DNA of 64,000 nt from contig NZ_CP113162.1 of assembly GCF_029030725.1 (NCBI RefSeq), forward strand, positions 1,300,501 through 1,364,500, in the 5' to 3' direction. Shown here piece after piece: positions 1 through 9,554 of this stretch. The notes beneath the pieces are model-generated. The model saw only the letters and a list, made by a program, of their open reading frames with translations, was not told the DNA's origin and ran no database searches. The position numbers and the translations under genes were made by a program. This stretch comes from [Pseudomonas] carboxydohydrogena (GTDB taxonomy: Bacteria > Pseudomonadota > Alphaproteobacteria > Rhizobiales > Xanthobacteraceae). Numbering within the stretch: the first letter of the stretch is position 1; every line of letters begins with the position of its first letter.

Positions 1-27
1 GCCGAAGGGCGGAATGGGAGGGGTTAA

Positions 28-390
28 GACCTGGTTTGTGTTGTTAAGGTAAATTTAACTATGAAGTTGAGGCCGGACGGGAACCCGCTAGTATGTATCT
101 ACTCCATACGGCGACGGTTTCTCCCAAGAGCCGCAGCCGGGTCCAGAGGTCGAATGAAGTTGAATAACGGGTGGCAATAGATCGGCCATCGCGCGGGGAG
201 GGGTGGGGATTTCCTTCGCGAAAGGCTGTCATTGATCAAGGGAGGACCTGTCCGGTCCTCCCTTTTTCATTTTCGGTGCGGGATGACGGCTTTTTCACCC
301 CGGACGGACACAGGCCGCTTGCGCTGCGGCGCAAAAGCCGTATTTCAGGGATTGGCTGGCCCGGTTCGTTCCCGATCCGGCGGCTTCTGG
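28..390. other. Intergenic region upstream of the rhomboid gene
   Basis: All three forward frames close within the first 52 bases, so an upstream plus-strand gene could only end there. The rest has no convincing coding frame. It contains several short inverted repeats and a good intrinsic terminator near its end (listed separately), so a short transcript ending there is possible. I cannot assign it to a known RNA family. Confidence 0.4.
240..267 (+). terminator. Rho-independent terminator
   Basis: A nine-base-pair perfect stem (GGGAGGACC pairing with GGTCCTCCC) with a five-base loop is followed by TTTTT. It sits upstream of the rhomboid start and would end any transcript coming from the left edge. 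Confidence 0.75.
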
Positions 391-1203
391 ATGACACCAT
401 TGCTGGCACCTCCCGAACGCGCCCACGAACCCATTCTGACGCTGCCGCGTCCGATGACGCTCCTGCTCGCGATCCTGTTCGGGATTCATATCGTGCGGAT
501 GCTGCTGCCAGCGGCCTTGGATCAGGAAATCATCTGGGTGTTCGGCTTCGTGCCCGCGCGCTACGAAACCACATTGATGGCCGAGCAGATTCCGGGCGGG
601 ATCGGCGCAAGCATCTGGAGTTTCCTCACTTATTCGCTGCTGCACGCGGACCTCACCCATATCGGCTTCAACATGCTGTGGATGCTGCCGTTCGGCAGCG
701 CGCTGGCGCGGCGCTTCGGCGGGGTGCGGTTTTTCGTCTTCCTCGCCATCACCGCGGTGGCCGGGGCATTGGCGCATCTGCTGACGCATGCCCATGAACT
801 GGCGCCGATGATCGGCGCATCCGCGGCCGTGTCCGGCACCATGGCCGCCTCGCTGCGTTTTGCATTCCAGCGCGGCAGCTTCCTGTCATTTCGTCGCACC
901 CCCGATGCCGATGCGGCCGCGCGCATCCCGGCGCTGCCCTTGTTGCGGGCGCTGCGCAACGGGCGGGTGCTCACTTTTCTCGGAATCTGGTTCGTCATGA
1001 ACCTGTTCACCGGGCTTGGCGCCATCGAGATCGGCACTCAGGGACAAAGTATCGCATGGCAGGCGCATGTCGGCGGTTTCCTGGCCGGCCTTTTGTTGTT
1101 CTCGCTGTTCGATCCCGTGCCGCGCGGCGACAACGAGGATGCGCCGGAATTGTCGCCGGCCGATATTTCACCCGAGGAAAACCTGTCCTCTCGCGACGTC
1201 TGA
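391..1203 (+). CDS. Rhomboid family intramembrane serine protease
   Basis: This is a multi-spanning inner-membrane serine protease that cuts substrates within or next to their membrane segments. The 270-residue product starts at the ATG at 391; longer in-frame extensions run back through the terminator and are unlikely. The nucleophile is probably Ser144 in GASA, one residue different from the usual GxSG. The partner histidine is probably His226 in AWQAHVGG. An N-rich first half (residues about 80-105, with HIGFNMLW) matches the conserved HxxxN element of the family. About six hydrophobic segments are visible and the C-terminal tail is acidic and disordered. Substrates cannot be told from sequence. 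The next gene, on the same strand, encodes a CBS protein after a gap of about 170 bases, so co-transcription is possible but not shown. Confidence 0.9.
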   Translation: MTPLLAPPERAHEPILTLPRPMTLLLAILFGIHIVRMLLPAALDQEIIWVFGFVPARYETTLMAEQIPGGIGASIWSFLTYSLLHADLTHIGFNMLWMLPFGSALARRFGGVRFFVFLAITAVAGALAHLLTHAHELAPMIGASAAVSGTMAASLRFAFQRGSFLSFRRTPDADAAARIPALPLLRALRNGRVLTFLGIWFVMNLFTGLGAIEIGTQGQSIAWQAHVGGFLAGLLLFSLFDPVPRGDNEDAPELSPADISPEENLSSRDV

Positions 1204-1376
1204 TTCGATTTTTCTTTTCCTTGCAGCCCTACCTGCATTGATCCATCATTCATGGGTCAATACCGGGCTGCCCTGCGCCGGTGGTGCAACCAAATTGCCG
1301 CCGCGTGAGTTGTTCCCGGCTGGACGAGATCGCACGATCAGAATGCGATCGCATCACTTTATGGGAGGCGCTGGCA

Positions 1377-1805
1377 ATGACGGTTCAGGCAATTCTCGGT
1401 ACCAAGGGATTCGAAGTCATCAGCATCCAGGCGGATGTTAAGATGTCCGATGCGATCCGGCTCTTGAGCGAACGCCATATCGGCGCGGTGCTGGTGATGG
1501 ATGGCCATCATATCGAAGGCATTCTGTCCGAGCGCGACGTGGTGCGCGTGCTCGGCCAATATGGCGCGAAAGTGCTGGATTTGCCCGTCAGCGAAGCCAT
1601 GACGCGCAAAGTCGTCACCTGCCGCCGCGCCGACACCGCCGCCTCGATCATGGAAAAGATGACGAACGGCAAATTCCGCCATCTGCCGGTGGTCGAGAAC
1701 GAGCATGTCGTCGGCCTGATTTCGATCGGCGACATCGTGAAATGGCGCGTCAGGGAATACGAGCGGGAGCAGGAGGCTCTGCGCGATTATATCAAGACGG
1801 CTTGA
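1377..1805 (+). CDS. Tandem CBS-domain protein
   Basis: This small soluble protein of 142 residues consists almost entirely of two CBS motifs (about residues 8-65 and 73-130). Such stand-alone CBS pairs usually bind adenosine nucleotides and act as sensors or regulators. The start at 1377 is chosen because GGGAGGCG lies a few bases upstream and the protein begins MTVQAIL, as in close family members; an in-frame start at 1281 would add an unconserved tail. The motif ISERDVVR-like segment in the first domain (here LSERDVVRVL) and SIGDIVKW in the second are typical. The partner protein is unknown. Confidence 0.88.
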   Translation: MTVQAILGTKGFEVISIQADVKMSDAIRLLSERHIGAVLVMDGHHIEGILSERDVVRVLGQYGAKVLDLPVSEAMTRKVVTCRRADTAASIMEKMTNGKFRHLPVVENEHVVGLISIGDIVKWRVREYEREQEALRDYIKTA

Positions 1806-1815
1806 GGTTTCGTCT

Positions 1816-2913
1816 TTACGGCGGGGCCTGCTGCGCGGTGCCGGGCGGCTGGCTTGCCGTCGGCGTCAGCATGTTGATCGCTTCCTGAATCGATTCGATG
1901 GCGCGTTCTGTGGCGCGCTCGCCATGCGCGATGCATTCCTCCGCGCGGTGGAAATCGAACCATCCGATCCGACCGACGCGGGGGGAGATCAGCACGTCCG
2001 GCGGATCGCCCGCGAGGCGTGCGCGGGTGATGCGGTCCTGCATGATGTTGAAGGCGTCCACCATCACGGTGGAAATGCCGGGGCGGCCGGGAGCGCCGAA
2101 GAATTCGCGTTTCATGGTCTTCTCGGCGGAGAAGAATCCAAACCGTTTTCTTTCCGGAGGAGGCTCGGGCACCACGGCGTCTTCCGGCGTTCCGTGCGAT
2201 ACGATCGTGCCATGACCGGTGATGTCGGTGGAGACGTTGCAGGCGATCACGATCTCGGCGCCCATCGCGCGCGCCGCCGATACCGGCACCGGATTGACCA
2301 GTGCGCCGTCCACCAGCCAGCGATCGCCGATCAGGATCGAAGCGAAAATACCGGGCAGCGCGTAGGACGCGCGCATCGCATCGACCAGCCTGCCGTGGTT
2401 GAGCCAGATCTCGTGGCCGGTTTTCACTTCGGTTGCGACGGCCACATATTTCAGCGGCAATTCCTCGATAGTGATCCGTCCGAAGGTGGCGTCGAGTTGC
2501 GCCGCGAGCTTGTCGCCGCCGATCAGGCCGGAGCCGTTCAGGCGGATGTCGAGATAGCCGAACACGCTGCGCGGCACGAGATGCCGTGCCCATGCCTCGA
2601 ACGTATCGAGATGACCGGCCGCGTAGGAGCCTCCCACCACCGCGCCGATCGAGGTGCCGACGATGATGTCGGGAATGATGCCGTTGGCGATCAGGGTGCG
2701 CAGGATTCCGATATGGGCAAAGCCGCGCGCCGCGCCGCCGCCGAGAGCGAGGCCGATTTTGGGCCGGCGTGGAGCAGGGGGCGTGTCCTTGTCGTCGGCC
2801 CCGATGGCCTGGCCGATCCCTTTTAAGACTTCGAGCAACCCGGAGCCTCCCGGTAATGGATAGTGGCTCTCCGGCGCGGTTTTCCCGCCTTGGGCGGGCC
2901 GGATGGAGAACAT
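1816..2913 (-). CDS. Patatin-like phospholipase / acyl hydrolase
   Basis: A 365-residue patatin-fold lipid acyl hydrolase of the RssA/NTE-like group. The oxyanion-hole motif GGGAARG is at residues 58-64, the nucleophile Ser88 is in GTSIG, and the catalytic Asp202 is in VDGA, so the Ser-Asp dyad is complete. About 50 residues before the domain are low-complexity and there is no clear signal peptide, so it is predicted to be cytoplasmic. It converges on the CBS gene with only about 10 bases between stops. Its natural substrate (phospholipid, storage lipid or other ester) cannot be inferred. Confidence 0.92.
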   Translation of the reverse strand: MFSIRPAQGGKTAPESHYPLPGGSGLLEVLKGIGQAIGADDKDTPPAPRRPKIGLALGGGAARGFAHIGILRTLIANGIIPDIIVGTSIGAVVGGSYAAGHLDTFEAWARHLVPRSVFGYLDIRLNGSGLIGGDKLAAQLDATFGRITIEELPLKYVAVATEVKTGHEIWLNHGRLVDAMRASYALPGIFASILIGDRWLVDGALVNPVPVSAARAMGAEIVIACNVSTDITGHGTIVSHGTPEDAVVPEPPPERKRFGFFSAEKTMKREFFGAPGRPGISTVMVDAFNIMQDRITRARLAGDPPDVLISPRVGRIGWFDFHRAEECIAHGERATERAIESIQEAINMLTPTASQPPGTAQQAPP

Positions 2914-3048
2914 GCGGTGGTTATTGCCGGAATGTGACTGAAGCGGGACGTTTTATCCAGATATCTTCTGCGCCGGAGCCCTTTCCGCCGCCCCCTGGGC
3001 GGGTCTGGAGGCTTGAATTCGCCGCCTTTTCAGGGAAAAAGCTACCGT

Positions 3049-4098
3049 ATGATGACATTCCGGCATGGCAGTCTTGTCTCAAGGCGCATGGCGCGCATTG
3101 CGTGCGCCTGCATGACGGTCGTGCTGTCCGGCCTGATGTTCGTGGAATCCGCTCATGCGCAGTTTCCCGGCGATCAACCGGCGCCGGTTCCTCCCGGCAG
3201 TATTCCGCAGGTGGAGTCGTCAGGGTCTGCCATCAGTCTCGCGCCGCCGTCCGGTTTGTCTCCCGCCGATTTGCCCGCCCAGCTCACCCAGCCGCCGCTG
3301 TTGCCGCAGGCTCCGGCGGTTCAGGCCACGCCGCAAGGCACGCTCACTTTGTCCGCGCGTTTCGGCAAGGACATGCCCGCGATCAATGGCGGACTGGTCT
3401 GGCGAATCTATTCCGACAAGCCCGGCCCGAACGGAGCGATGCATCTCATCCGCGAGGAGCGCGCCGCGGCGCCGGTGATTCCGCTGCCGCCGGGCGGCTA
3501 TGTGATCCATGTCAGCCTCGGCCTCGTCAGCGACGTGCGGTCGGTGACGATCAGGCAGGAAGACACCACGCGCGAGGCGTTCGATCTTGCGGCGGGCGGT
3601 TTGCGGATCGAGGGCCGTGTCGGTACGTCGAAAATCCCGCAGGGTCAGATCGTGTTCTCGATCTACAAGGGCAGCCAGTTCGAGATCGGCACCGGTGACC
3701 GCTCTCCGATCGCGCAGAACGTCGCGGCGGGCGATGTGCTGATGCTGCCGGCTGGAATCTATTATCTGGTCTCGACCTATGGCGACGCCAATTCGATCGT
3801 CCGTTCCGACATTCGCGTGCAGGCCGCGAAGCTCACCGATGTCGTGGTTACCCACCGTGCGGCCGTCATCACGCTCAAGCTTGTCGGCGAGAAAGGCGGC
3901 GAGGCTCTTGCCAACACCGCATGGTCGGTGCTGACGCCCGCAGGCGACGTCATCAAGGAATCGATCGGCGCGTTTCCGCGCGTGATGCTGGCCGAGGGCG
4001 AATACAAGGCCATCGCCAAGAATGACGGCAAGGTGTTCGAGCGTGACTTCGAAGTGAAGAACGGCGTCGATGGCGAAGTCGAAGTGCTGACGCGTTGA
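3049..4098 (+). CDS. Exported protein of unknown function
   Basis: I do not recognise a named family. The 349-residue product begins at the ATG ATG at 3049; a TTG start at 3013 is possible but less likely. An N-terminal signal peptide is clear: arginines, a hydrophobic stretch, then AHAQF around residue 36, suggesting signal peptidase I cleavage and periplasmic location. A proline-rich linker (about residues 40-100) is followed by repeated beta-rich segments that look like carboxypeptidase-regulatory/fibronectin-like folds, with phrases such as LPPGGYVIHVS, LPAGIYYLVST and LAEGEYKAIAK spaced about 85-110 residues apart. This suggests three related beta-sandwich units. It is transcribed away from the patatin gene. 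Confidence 0.8.
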   Translation: MMTFRHGSLVSRRMARIACACMTVVLSGLMFVESAHAQFPGDQPAPVPPGSIPQVESSGSAISLAPPSGLSPADLPAQLTQPPLLPQAPAVQATPQGTLTLSARFGKDMPAINGGLVWRIYSDKPGPNGAMHLIREERAAAPVIPLPPGGYVIHVSLGLVSDVRSVTIRQEDTTREAFDLAAGGLRIEGRVGTSKIPQGQIVFSIYKGSQFEIGTGDRSPIAQNVAAGDVLMLPAGIYYLVSTYGDANSIVRSDIRVQAAKLTDVVVTHRAAVITLKLVGEKGGEALANTAWSVLTPAGDVIKESIGAFPRVMLAEGEYKAIAKNDGKVFERDFEVKNGVDGEVEVLTR

Positions 4099-4099
4099 T

Positions 4100-4205
4100 T
4101 ATGACAAAATGTCATAGTCTCTAATTCGGACTAACCATCAAACAAATTTTCCTGTTGCCCTCGCGTGCGGATGCGAGGGATTTACGCCGCCTTAAGTAAG
4201 GCGGC
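4100..4205. repeat. Three successive inverted repeats in a gene gap
   Basis: Within 106 bases after the exported-protein stop there are three stems: TATGACA/TGTCATA with a three-base loop (4100-4116), CCCTCGC/GCGAGGG (4158-4179), and GCCGCCTT/AAGGCGGC with a four-base loop (4186-4205). None has a good T tract. They may end the upstream transcript or act in the leader of the GGDEF-EAL gene that starts at 4255; the first could also be an operator. Confidence 0.45.
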
Positions 4206-4254
4206 ATTGGATGCGCGCGCGTGAAGAAGTTGCGTCAATGCGCGAGGATGCGTT

Positions 4255-6747
4255 GTGAGTGCAATCGGTGTTTCGAACGAAAATATTTCCGGGTCAGATC
4301 TGTTCAGCGATTTGTCGGTACTGGAACGAAAATGGCGCGCTGCGCTGAAACCGGGACGCCGGCTGCCTCCCTTTGAGGACGTAACGCTGGGAGGTCTGGG
4401 CCGCATCGCCGATAACATGGCGCTGCTTCGGGGGCAGGGCGGCGATATCGAAATCTTGCGTGCCGGGCGCGAGGTCGATGAATGGCTCGAAAGCGAAGTT
4501 CACCACACGCCGCTGGCCATGCTGCCGCCGGACTGTGCGCTGGCGCTCGCGGAGGCTTGCGCATCGGCGCAGCACAACCAGAAGCCCTATCTCGCTTCCG
4601 CCCATTGCGTGCGCCACGGCAAGGTGCAGGCTTACGACGTTCTCGCGTTGCCGATGGCATCGCGCTGGGGCGATGTGCTCACCAGCATCTATGTTCATGC
4701 GCGTGGTCTCGATTTCGACCTGCTGGATGCGGTGTTCTGCGCCACCGATGACGGCGTGCTGTCGCTCGCGGCCATTCGCGATGCCGAAGGGCATCCGGTC
4801 GATTTTCAGATCGTGCATCTCAATCAGGGCGCGGCGCGGCTGTTGCGGCTGCCCTCCGACGAATTGCGCTGGTTGCGGCTGAGCGCGGGAACGCATCTGT
4901 TGTCATTCACCAACGTGCTGGCGCAACTCGCGGAAGCGACGGGTGCCGCGGCCAATGTGCAGATCGAAGTCGAGGGCGATGGCTTCACCCTGAAACTGAA
5001 TGTCGCGCCGGTCGGCGACATGCTGTCGGTGATCCTGACGGACGTCACCGACCTGAAGCGCCGCGAAAGATCGTTCCGCCTGCTGTTCGATGCCAACCCG
5101 ATGCCGATGTGGGTATTCGACGCGCAAACCAAGAATTTTCTCAACGTCAACGATGCGGCCATCCGCCACTATGGATATGACCGCTCGACCTTCCTGAGGA
5201 TGAATCTCCTCGATATCTGGCCTGAGGATGAGCGCCAGGCCCATGCGGGCGTGCTGGACGAAGTCGGCGATGTCTATCAGTCGGCCCGCAACTGGCGGCA
5301 TGTGAAGGCCGATGGTTCGGAGATCGAGGTTTTGACATTCGGCCGCCGCGTGGCGTTCGATGGCAGGGACAGCTTTCTGGTGACGGCGGTGGATATCACA
5401 GAGCGGCGCAAGGCGGAGGCACGCATCGCCTATATGGCGCATCACGACAACCTCACCGGCTTGCCGAACCGCGTGAAATTCCGCGACCACCTCGACCATG
5501 CGCTGGAGCGCGGCGAGGGCGGCGAGGAACGCATCGGTGTGATGTGCATCGATCTCGACATGTTCAAGAATGTGAACGACTCGTTCGGCCACCCGGTCGG
5601 CGACCGCCTGCTGAAGATGGTGGCGGAGAGGCTGCACGCCGTTCTGCCCGCAGATTCTCTGGTGGCGCGCCTCGGCGGCGACGAATTCGCGATGATCGTG
5701 AAACGCAACCCGATGCCGCGCGAACTCAATGATCTTTCCGCCACGTTGATCGCCAGCGTGAGCGCGCCCTATGCGGTGGACGGGCTGGAGCTCGTGATCG
5801 GGGCCAGCGTCGGCATCGCGATGTCGCCGGGTGACGGCGTGACCGGCGACGATCTGCTGCGCAACGCGGACATGGCGCTTTACCGTGCCAAGTCGGAAGG
5901 CGGCGGCGCGCATTGCTTCTTCGAGCAGGAAATGGACCGGCAGGCGCAGACCCGCCGCGCACTCGAATTCGATCTGCGTCATGCGCTGGCCAACGGCGAG
6001 TTCGAATTGCACTACCAGCCGCTGGTCGATGTCGCGGCCAACCGCATCGTCGCATTCGAGTCGCTCATTCGCTGGCGTCATCCGGAGCGCGGCATGGTTT
6101 CGCCAGCGGAGTTTATCCCGGTGGCTGAGGACATCGGGTTGATCGTGACGCTTGGCGAATGGGTGCTGCGCGAGGCCTGCACCGAGGCGGCGAAATGGCC
6201 GACGGATATCAAGGTGGCGGTGAACCTGTCGCCGATCCAGTTCAGGAGCCGCAATCTGGTGCAGACCGTGATCGCGGCGCTGGCGCATTCGGGTCTTGCG
6301 CCGACGCGGCTGGAGCTGGAAATCACTGAATCGCTGTTTCTCGCGGAGACCGAGGCGAACCTCGCGACGCTGCATCAGCTACGCAGCCTCGGCGTGCGTA
6401 TCTCGATGGACGATTTCGGCACCGGCTATTCGTCGCTGAGCTACCTGCGCAGCTTCCCGTTCGACAAGATCAAGATCGACCGTTCGTTCGTGCGCGATCT
6501 CGCCGAGCGGCAGGACTGTGTGGCAATCGTGAAGGCGATCTCGGGGTTGGGCCAGAGCCTGAACATCTCCACGACAGCGGAAGGCGTCGAGACCGAGGAT
6601 CAGCTCGACCGCCTGCGCGCGATGGGTTGCACCGAAGTGCAGGGCTTCCTGTTCAGCGCCGCCAGGCCGGGCTGCGAGGTGGCGGGGTTGCTCGACAGGT
6701 TCGGGCAGACGCGGGTGAAGGAGAAAGGCGCTGCTGCGGCGGCGTGA
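4255..6747 (+). CDS. PAS-GGDEF-EAL cyclic-di-GMP signalling protein
   Basis: An 830-residue protein with a GTG start. It has an N-terminal PAS-like region (about 15-160), a second PAS-like segment (about 160-260), a clear PAS domain (about 275-385, starting FRLLFDANPMPMWVFD), a GGDEF domain (about 390-555) and an EAL domain (about 570-815). GGDEF is intact at about residues 473-477, so diguanylate cyclase activity is plausible. I see no RxxD inhibitory site five residues before it. In the EAL domain the signature is ESL (about residue 602), but DDFGTGYSSLSYL and other metal-binding elements are present, so phosphodiesterase activity is likely. No membrane segments are seen; it is a cytoplasmic sensor. 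The ligand of the PAS domains is unknown. Confidence 0.93.
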   Translation: MSAIGVSNENISGSDLFSDLSVLERKWRAALKPGRRLPPFEDVTLGGLGRIADNMALLRGQGGDIEILRAGREVDEWLESEVHHTPLAMLPPDCALALAEACASAQHNQKPYLASAHCVRHGKVQAYDVLALPMASRWGDVLTSIYVHARGLDFDLLDAVFCATDDGVLSLAAIRDAEGHPVDFQIVHLNQGAARLLRLPSDELRWLRLSAGTHLLSFTNVLAQLAEATGAAANVQIEVEGDGFTLKLNVAPVGDMLSVILTDVTDLKRRERSFRLLFDANPMPMWVFDAQTKNFLNVNDAAIRHYGYDRSTFLRMNLLDIWPEDERQAHAGVLDEVGDVYQSARNWRHVKADGSEIEVLTFGRRVAFDGRDSFLVTAVDITERRKAEARIAYMAHHDNLTGLPNRVKFRDHLDHALERGEGGEERIGVMCIDLDMFKNVNDSFGHPVGDRLLKMVAERLHAVLPADSLVARLGGDEFAMIVKRNPMPRELNDLSATLIASVSAPYAVDGLELVIGASVGIAMSPGDGVTGDDLLRNADMALYRAKSEGGGAHCFFEQEMDRQAQTRRALEFDLRHALANGEFELHYQPLVDVAANRIVAFESLIRWRHPERGMVSPAEFIPVAEDIGLIVTLGEWVLREACTEAAKWPTDIKVAVNLSPIQFRSRNLVQTVIAALAHSGLAPTRLELEITESLFLAETEANLATLHQLRSLGVRISMDDFGTGYSSLSYLRSFPFDKIKIDRSFVRDLAERQDCVAIVKAISGLGQSLNISTTAEGVETEDQLDRLRAMGCTEVQGFLFSAARPGCEVAGLLDRFGQTRVKEKGAAAAA

Positions 6748-6753
6748 GACGAC

Positions 6754-7317
6754 CTAAAATCGCGTCACGATCTCGTTCAGCGGCGGGCGAGGGCGGTCCT
6801 CTATCGTCTTGGTCGCTTTGCCGATGTGGATGAAGCCCGCGATCTTCTCGTTCGGCGCAAGGCCGAGCGCATCCATCGCGTCGCGGTCGAACGCCATCCA
6901 GCCCGTCACCCAGTCGCAGACGTAGCCGAGCGCGGTCGCGGCGTGAACGATGTTCATCGCACTGGCGCCCGCCGACAATTCCTGTTCCCACGCGGGCACC
7001 TTGAAGTGCTCGACGGTCTTGCTCACCACCGCGATCACGAGCGGGGCCTGTGAGAACCGCGTGCGCTCCTTCTCGATCTGGTCGGGTGTCGCCTGCGGAT
7101 TCTTCTGCGCGAAGATCTTTGCGAAAATCTCGCCAGCACGCGCGCGGCCGTCGCCCTCGAACACGATGAAACGCCAGGGCGACAGCTTGCCGTGATCGGG
7201 TACGCGGGAGCCGATGGTGAGGATGGTGTCGAGTTCGTCGGCGGAAGGACCGGGGCTGGTCATTTCCATCGGCTTGAGCGAGCGGCGGGTTTTCAGAAGT
7301 TCAAGTGCGTCGGGCAT
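6754..7317 (-). CDS. Nitroreductase family protein (YdjA-like)
   Basis: A 187-residue FMN-dependent NAD(P)H oxidoreductase of the small nitroreductase family. The start MPDALELLKTRRSLK contains the conserved arginines that hold the FMN phosphate. HGKLSPWRFIVFEG and the C-terminal GFIHIGKATK are also characteristic. The length agrees with E. coli YdjA, which works as a homodimer. The physiological substrate is unknown. It lies downstream of thrS on the same strand with about 90 bases between, and its stop nearly touches that of the convergent GGDEF-EAL gene. Confidence 0.9.
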   Translation of the reverse strand: MPDALELLKTRRSLKPMEMTSPGPSADELDTILTIGSRVPDHGKLSPWRFIVFEGDGRARAGEIFAKIFAQKNPQATPDQIEKERTRFSQAPLVIAVVSKTVEHFKVPAWEQELSAGASAMNIVHAATALGYVCDWVTGWMAFDRDAMDALGLAPNEKIAGFIHIGKATKTIEDRPRPPLNEIVTRF

Positions 7318-7410
7318 ATTCTGTCTTTCAGGTCTGTCTTGTGACCAACAGATAGGAAGACGCCGATGCCCGGCACAAGGGCGGGCACCGGCTTTAAGTT
7401 TAGATAGCCT

Positions 7411-9456
7411 TTAAGCAAGGCCTTTCACTCGCTTCACGTCCGGCGGTGTCGCCTCGGCGGTCAGCGCCTTAAGAGCCTCGTCGAGCGGCAGCACGGTCTG
7501 GCCCTCGCGGCCGAGGCGGCGGATCGAGACGGCGCGCGTCTCGGCTTCCTTCTTGCCGACGACGAGAAGGGCCGGGACCTTGGCCAGCGAATGCTCGCGC
7601 ACCTTGTAGTTGATCTTCTCGTTGCGCAGATCGATGTCGACGCGCAAGCCAGCGGCACGGCAGGCTTCGAACACCTCGCGGGCGTAATCGTCGCCATCCG
7701 AGGTGATGGTGGTGATGACCGCCTGCACCGGCGCGAGCCAGAGCGGGAAGTGACCGGCGAAGTGCTCGATCAGGATGCCGGTGAAGCGTTCCAGCGAACC
7801 GCAGATCGCGCGATGCACCATCACCGGAGCGACCTTGTTGGAATGCTCGTCGATGTAGAACGCGCCGAACCGTTCCGGCAGGTTGAAGTCCACCTGCGTG
7901 GTGCCGCACTGCCATTCGCGGCCGATGGCGTCGCGCAACACATATTCGAACTTCGGGCCGTAGAATGCGCCTTCGCCCGGATTGATCGAGGTCTTGATGC
8001 GGTTGCCGGACTTCGCCTTGATCTGCTCCAGCACCTCGGTCATCACGCGTTCGGCGTGATCCCACGCTGCATCCGTGCCGACGCGCTTCTCGGGGCGCGT
8101 CGAGAGCTTCACCGTCAATTCGCCCTCGAAGCCGAAATCCTCATAAGTTGAGAGGATCAGATCGTTGATCTTGAGGCATTCGTCCGCGAGTTGTTGTTCG
8201 GTGCAGAAGATATGCGCGTCGTCCTGCGTGAAACCGCGCACGCGCATCAGTCCGTGCATCGCGCCCGACGGCTCGTAGCGATGCACGACGCCGAATTCCG
8301 CGAGGCGGATCGGCAGTTCGCGATAGCTCTTGAGGCCATGCTTGAAGATCAGCACATGGCCGGGGCAGTTCATCGGCTTGATCGCGAACCAGCGTTTGTC
8401 CTCGGCTTCGTCGCCAGCCGACTGCGCCGCGAACATGTTCTCGCGATACCATTCCCAGTGGCCTGAGGTCTCCCACAGCGACTTGTCGAGCATCTGCGGT
8501 GCGTTGACCTCGTCGTAATCGGCGGCCAGGCGGCGGCGCATGTAGGCGATGATCGCCTGAAACAGCGTCCAGCCCTTCGCATGCCAGAACACGACGCCGG
8601 GACCTTCCTCCTGAAAGTGGAACAGGTCCATCTCGCGGCCGAGACGGCGATGGTCACGCTTCTCGGCTTCCTCAAGCTGCTTGAGGTAATCGTCGAGATC
8701 CTGCTGCTTGGCGAAGGCGGTGCCGTAGATGCGCGTCAGCATCGGATTGTTGGAATCGCCGCGCCAGTAGGCGCCCGCGACCTTCATCAGCTTGAAGGCG
8801 TTGCCGACCTTGCCGGTCGAGGTCATGTGCGGGCCACGGCAGAGGTCGAACCATTCGCCCTGCTTGTAGATCTTGATCGACTGATCTCCGGGAATGGCAT
8901 CGACCAGTTCGACCTTGAAATTCTCGCCCTTGTCGCGGAACACCTTCTTGGTGTCGTCGCGCGTCCACACTTCCTTGGTGAAGGGCGCGTCCTTGGCGAT
9001 GATCTCGCGCATCTTCTTCTCGATGGCGGCGAAGTCCTCCGGCGTGAACGGCTCGTTGCGGAAGAAATCGTAATAGAAGCCGTTGTCGATCACCGGGCCG
9101 ATGGTGACCTGCGTGCCCGGCCATAGCGCCTGCACGGCTTCGGCCAGCACATGCGCGGCATCGTGCCGGATCAGCTCCAGAGCGCGCGGGTCTTCGCGGT
9201 TGATGAATTCGATTTTCGCATCGTGCTCGATCGGGTCGCCGAGGTCGGACACAATGCCGTCGAGCGCCATCGCCACCGTGCGTTTGGCGAGCGAGGGCGA
9301 GATGCCCTTGGCGATCTCGAAGCCGGTGGTGTTCTTGGGAAATTCGCGCGTCGCGCCATCAGGGAAGGTGACGGCGATTTTGTCGGGATGTTCGGCGGGC
9401 TTGAGGTTGGCGAGGCCGAACTGGAATCCGGACGCGGGCGCTTCTTTATCGGTCAT
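7411..9456 (-). CDS. thrS: Threonyl-tRNA synthetase
   Basis: A class II aminoacyl-tRNA synthetase of 681 residues that charges tRNA-Thr. The domains are TGS (about 20-95), the HxxxH editing domain ([13 protein letters not shown], about residues 95-110 onward), the catalytic core with MNCPGHV zinc/substrate contact, motif 2 ([19 protein letters not shown]), motif 3 ([16 protein letters not shown]), and a C-terminal anticodon-binding domain. The N-terminal TGS region starts with about 20 extra residues, which is usual in this group. No T-box or other leader is seen in the 98 bases before the start. The full editing domain implies hydrolysis of Ser-tRNA-Thr. Confidence 0.98.
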   Translation of the reverse strand: MTDKEAPASGFQFGLANLKPAEHPDKIAVTFPDGATREFPKNTTGFEIAKGISPSLAKRTVAMALDGIVSDLGDPIEHDAKIEFINREDPRALELIRHDAAHVLAEAVQALWPGTQVTIGPVIDNGFYYDFFRNEPFTPEDFAAIEKKMREIIAKDAPFTKEVWTRDDTKKVFRDKGENFKVELVDAIPGDQSIKIYKQGEWFDLCRGPHMTSTGKVGNAFKLMKVAGAYWRGDSNNPMLTRIYGTAFAKQQDLDDYLKQLEEAEKRDHRRLGREMDLFHFQEEGPGVVFWHAKGWTLFQAIIAYMRRRLAADYDEVNAPQMLDKSLWETSGHWEWYRENMFAAQSAGDEAEDKRWFAIKPMNCPGHVLIFKHGLKSYRELPIRLAEFGVVHRYEPSGAMHGLMRVRGFTQDDAHIFCTEQQLADECLKINDLILSTYEDFGFEGELTVKLSTRPEKRVGTDAAWDHAERVMTEVLEQIKAKSGNRIKTSINPGEGAFYGPKFEYVLRDAIGREWQCGTTQVDFNLPERFGAFYIDEHSNKVAPVMVHRAICGSLERFTGILIEHFAGHFPLWLAPVQAVITTITSDGDDYAREVFEACRAAGLRVDIDLRNEKINYKVREHSLAKVPALLVVGKKEAETRAVSIRRLGREGQTVLPLDEALKALTAEATPPDVKRVKGLA

Positions 9457-9554
9457 AAGTCTCTCCTGTTGCTCACTCCTGCGAACGAGCGCAGGTAAGC
9501 GATAGGAGAGGGATATAGCAGCGGAATCGCCGCGGGCAAAGGCGTTTGAGCGCC

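Noticed and set aside
1924-2826. A 300-codon frame opposite the patatin gene
   Set aside because: The patatin gene has all catalytic motifs; the opposite frame has shadow-type composition.
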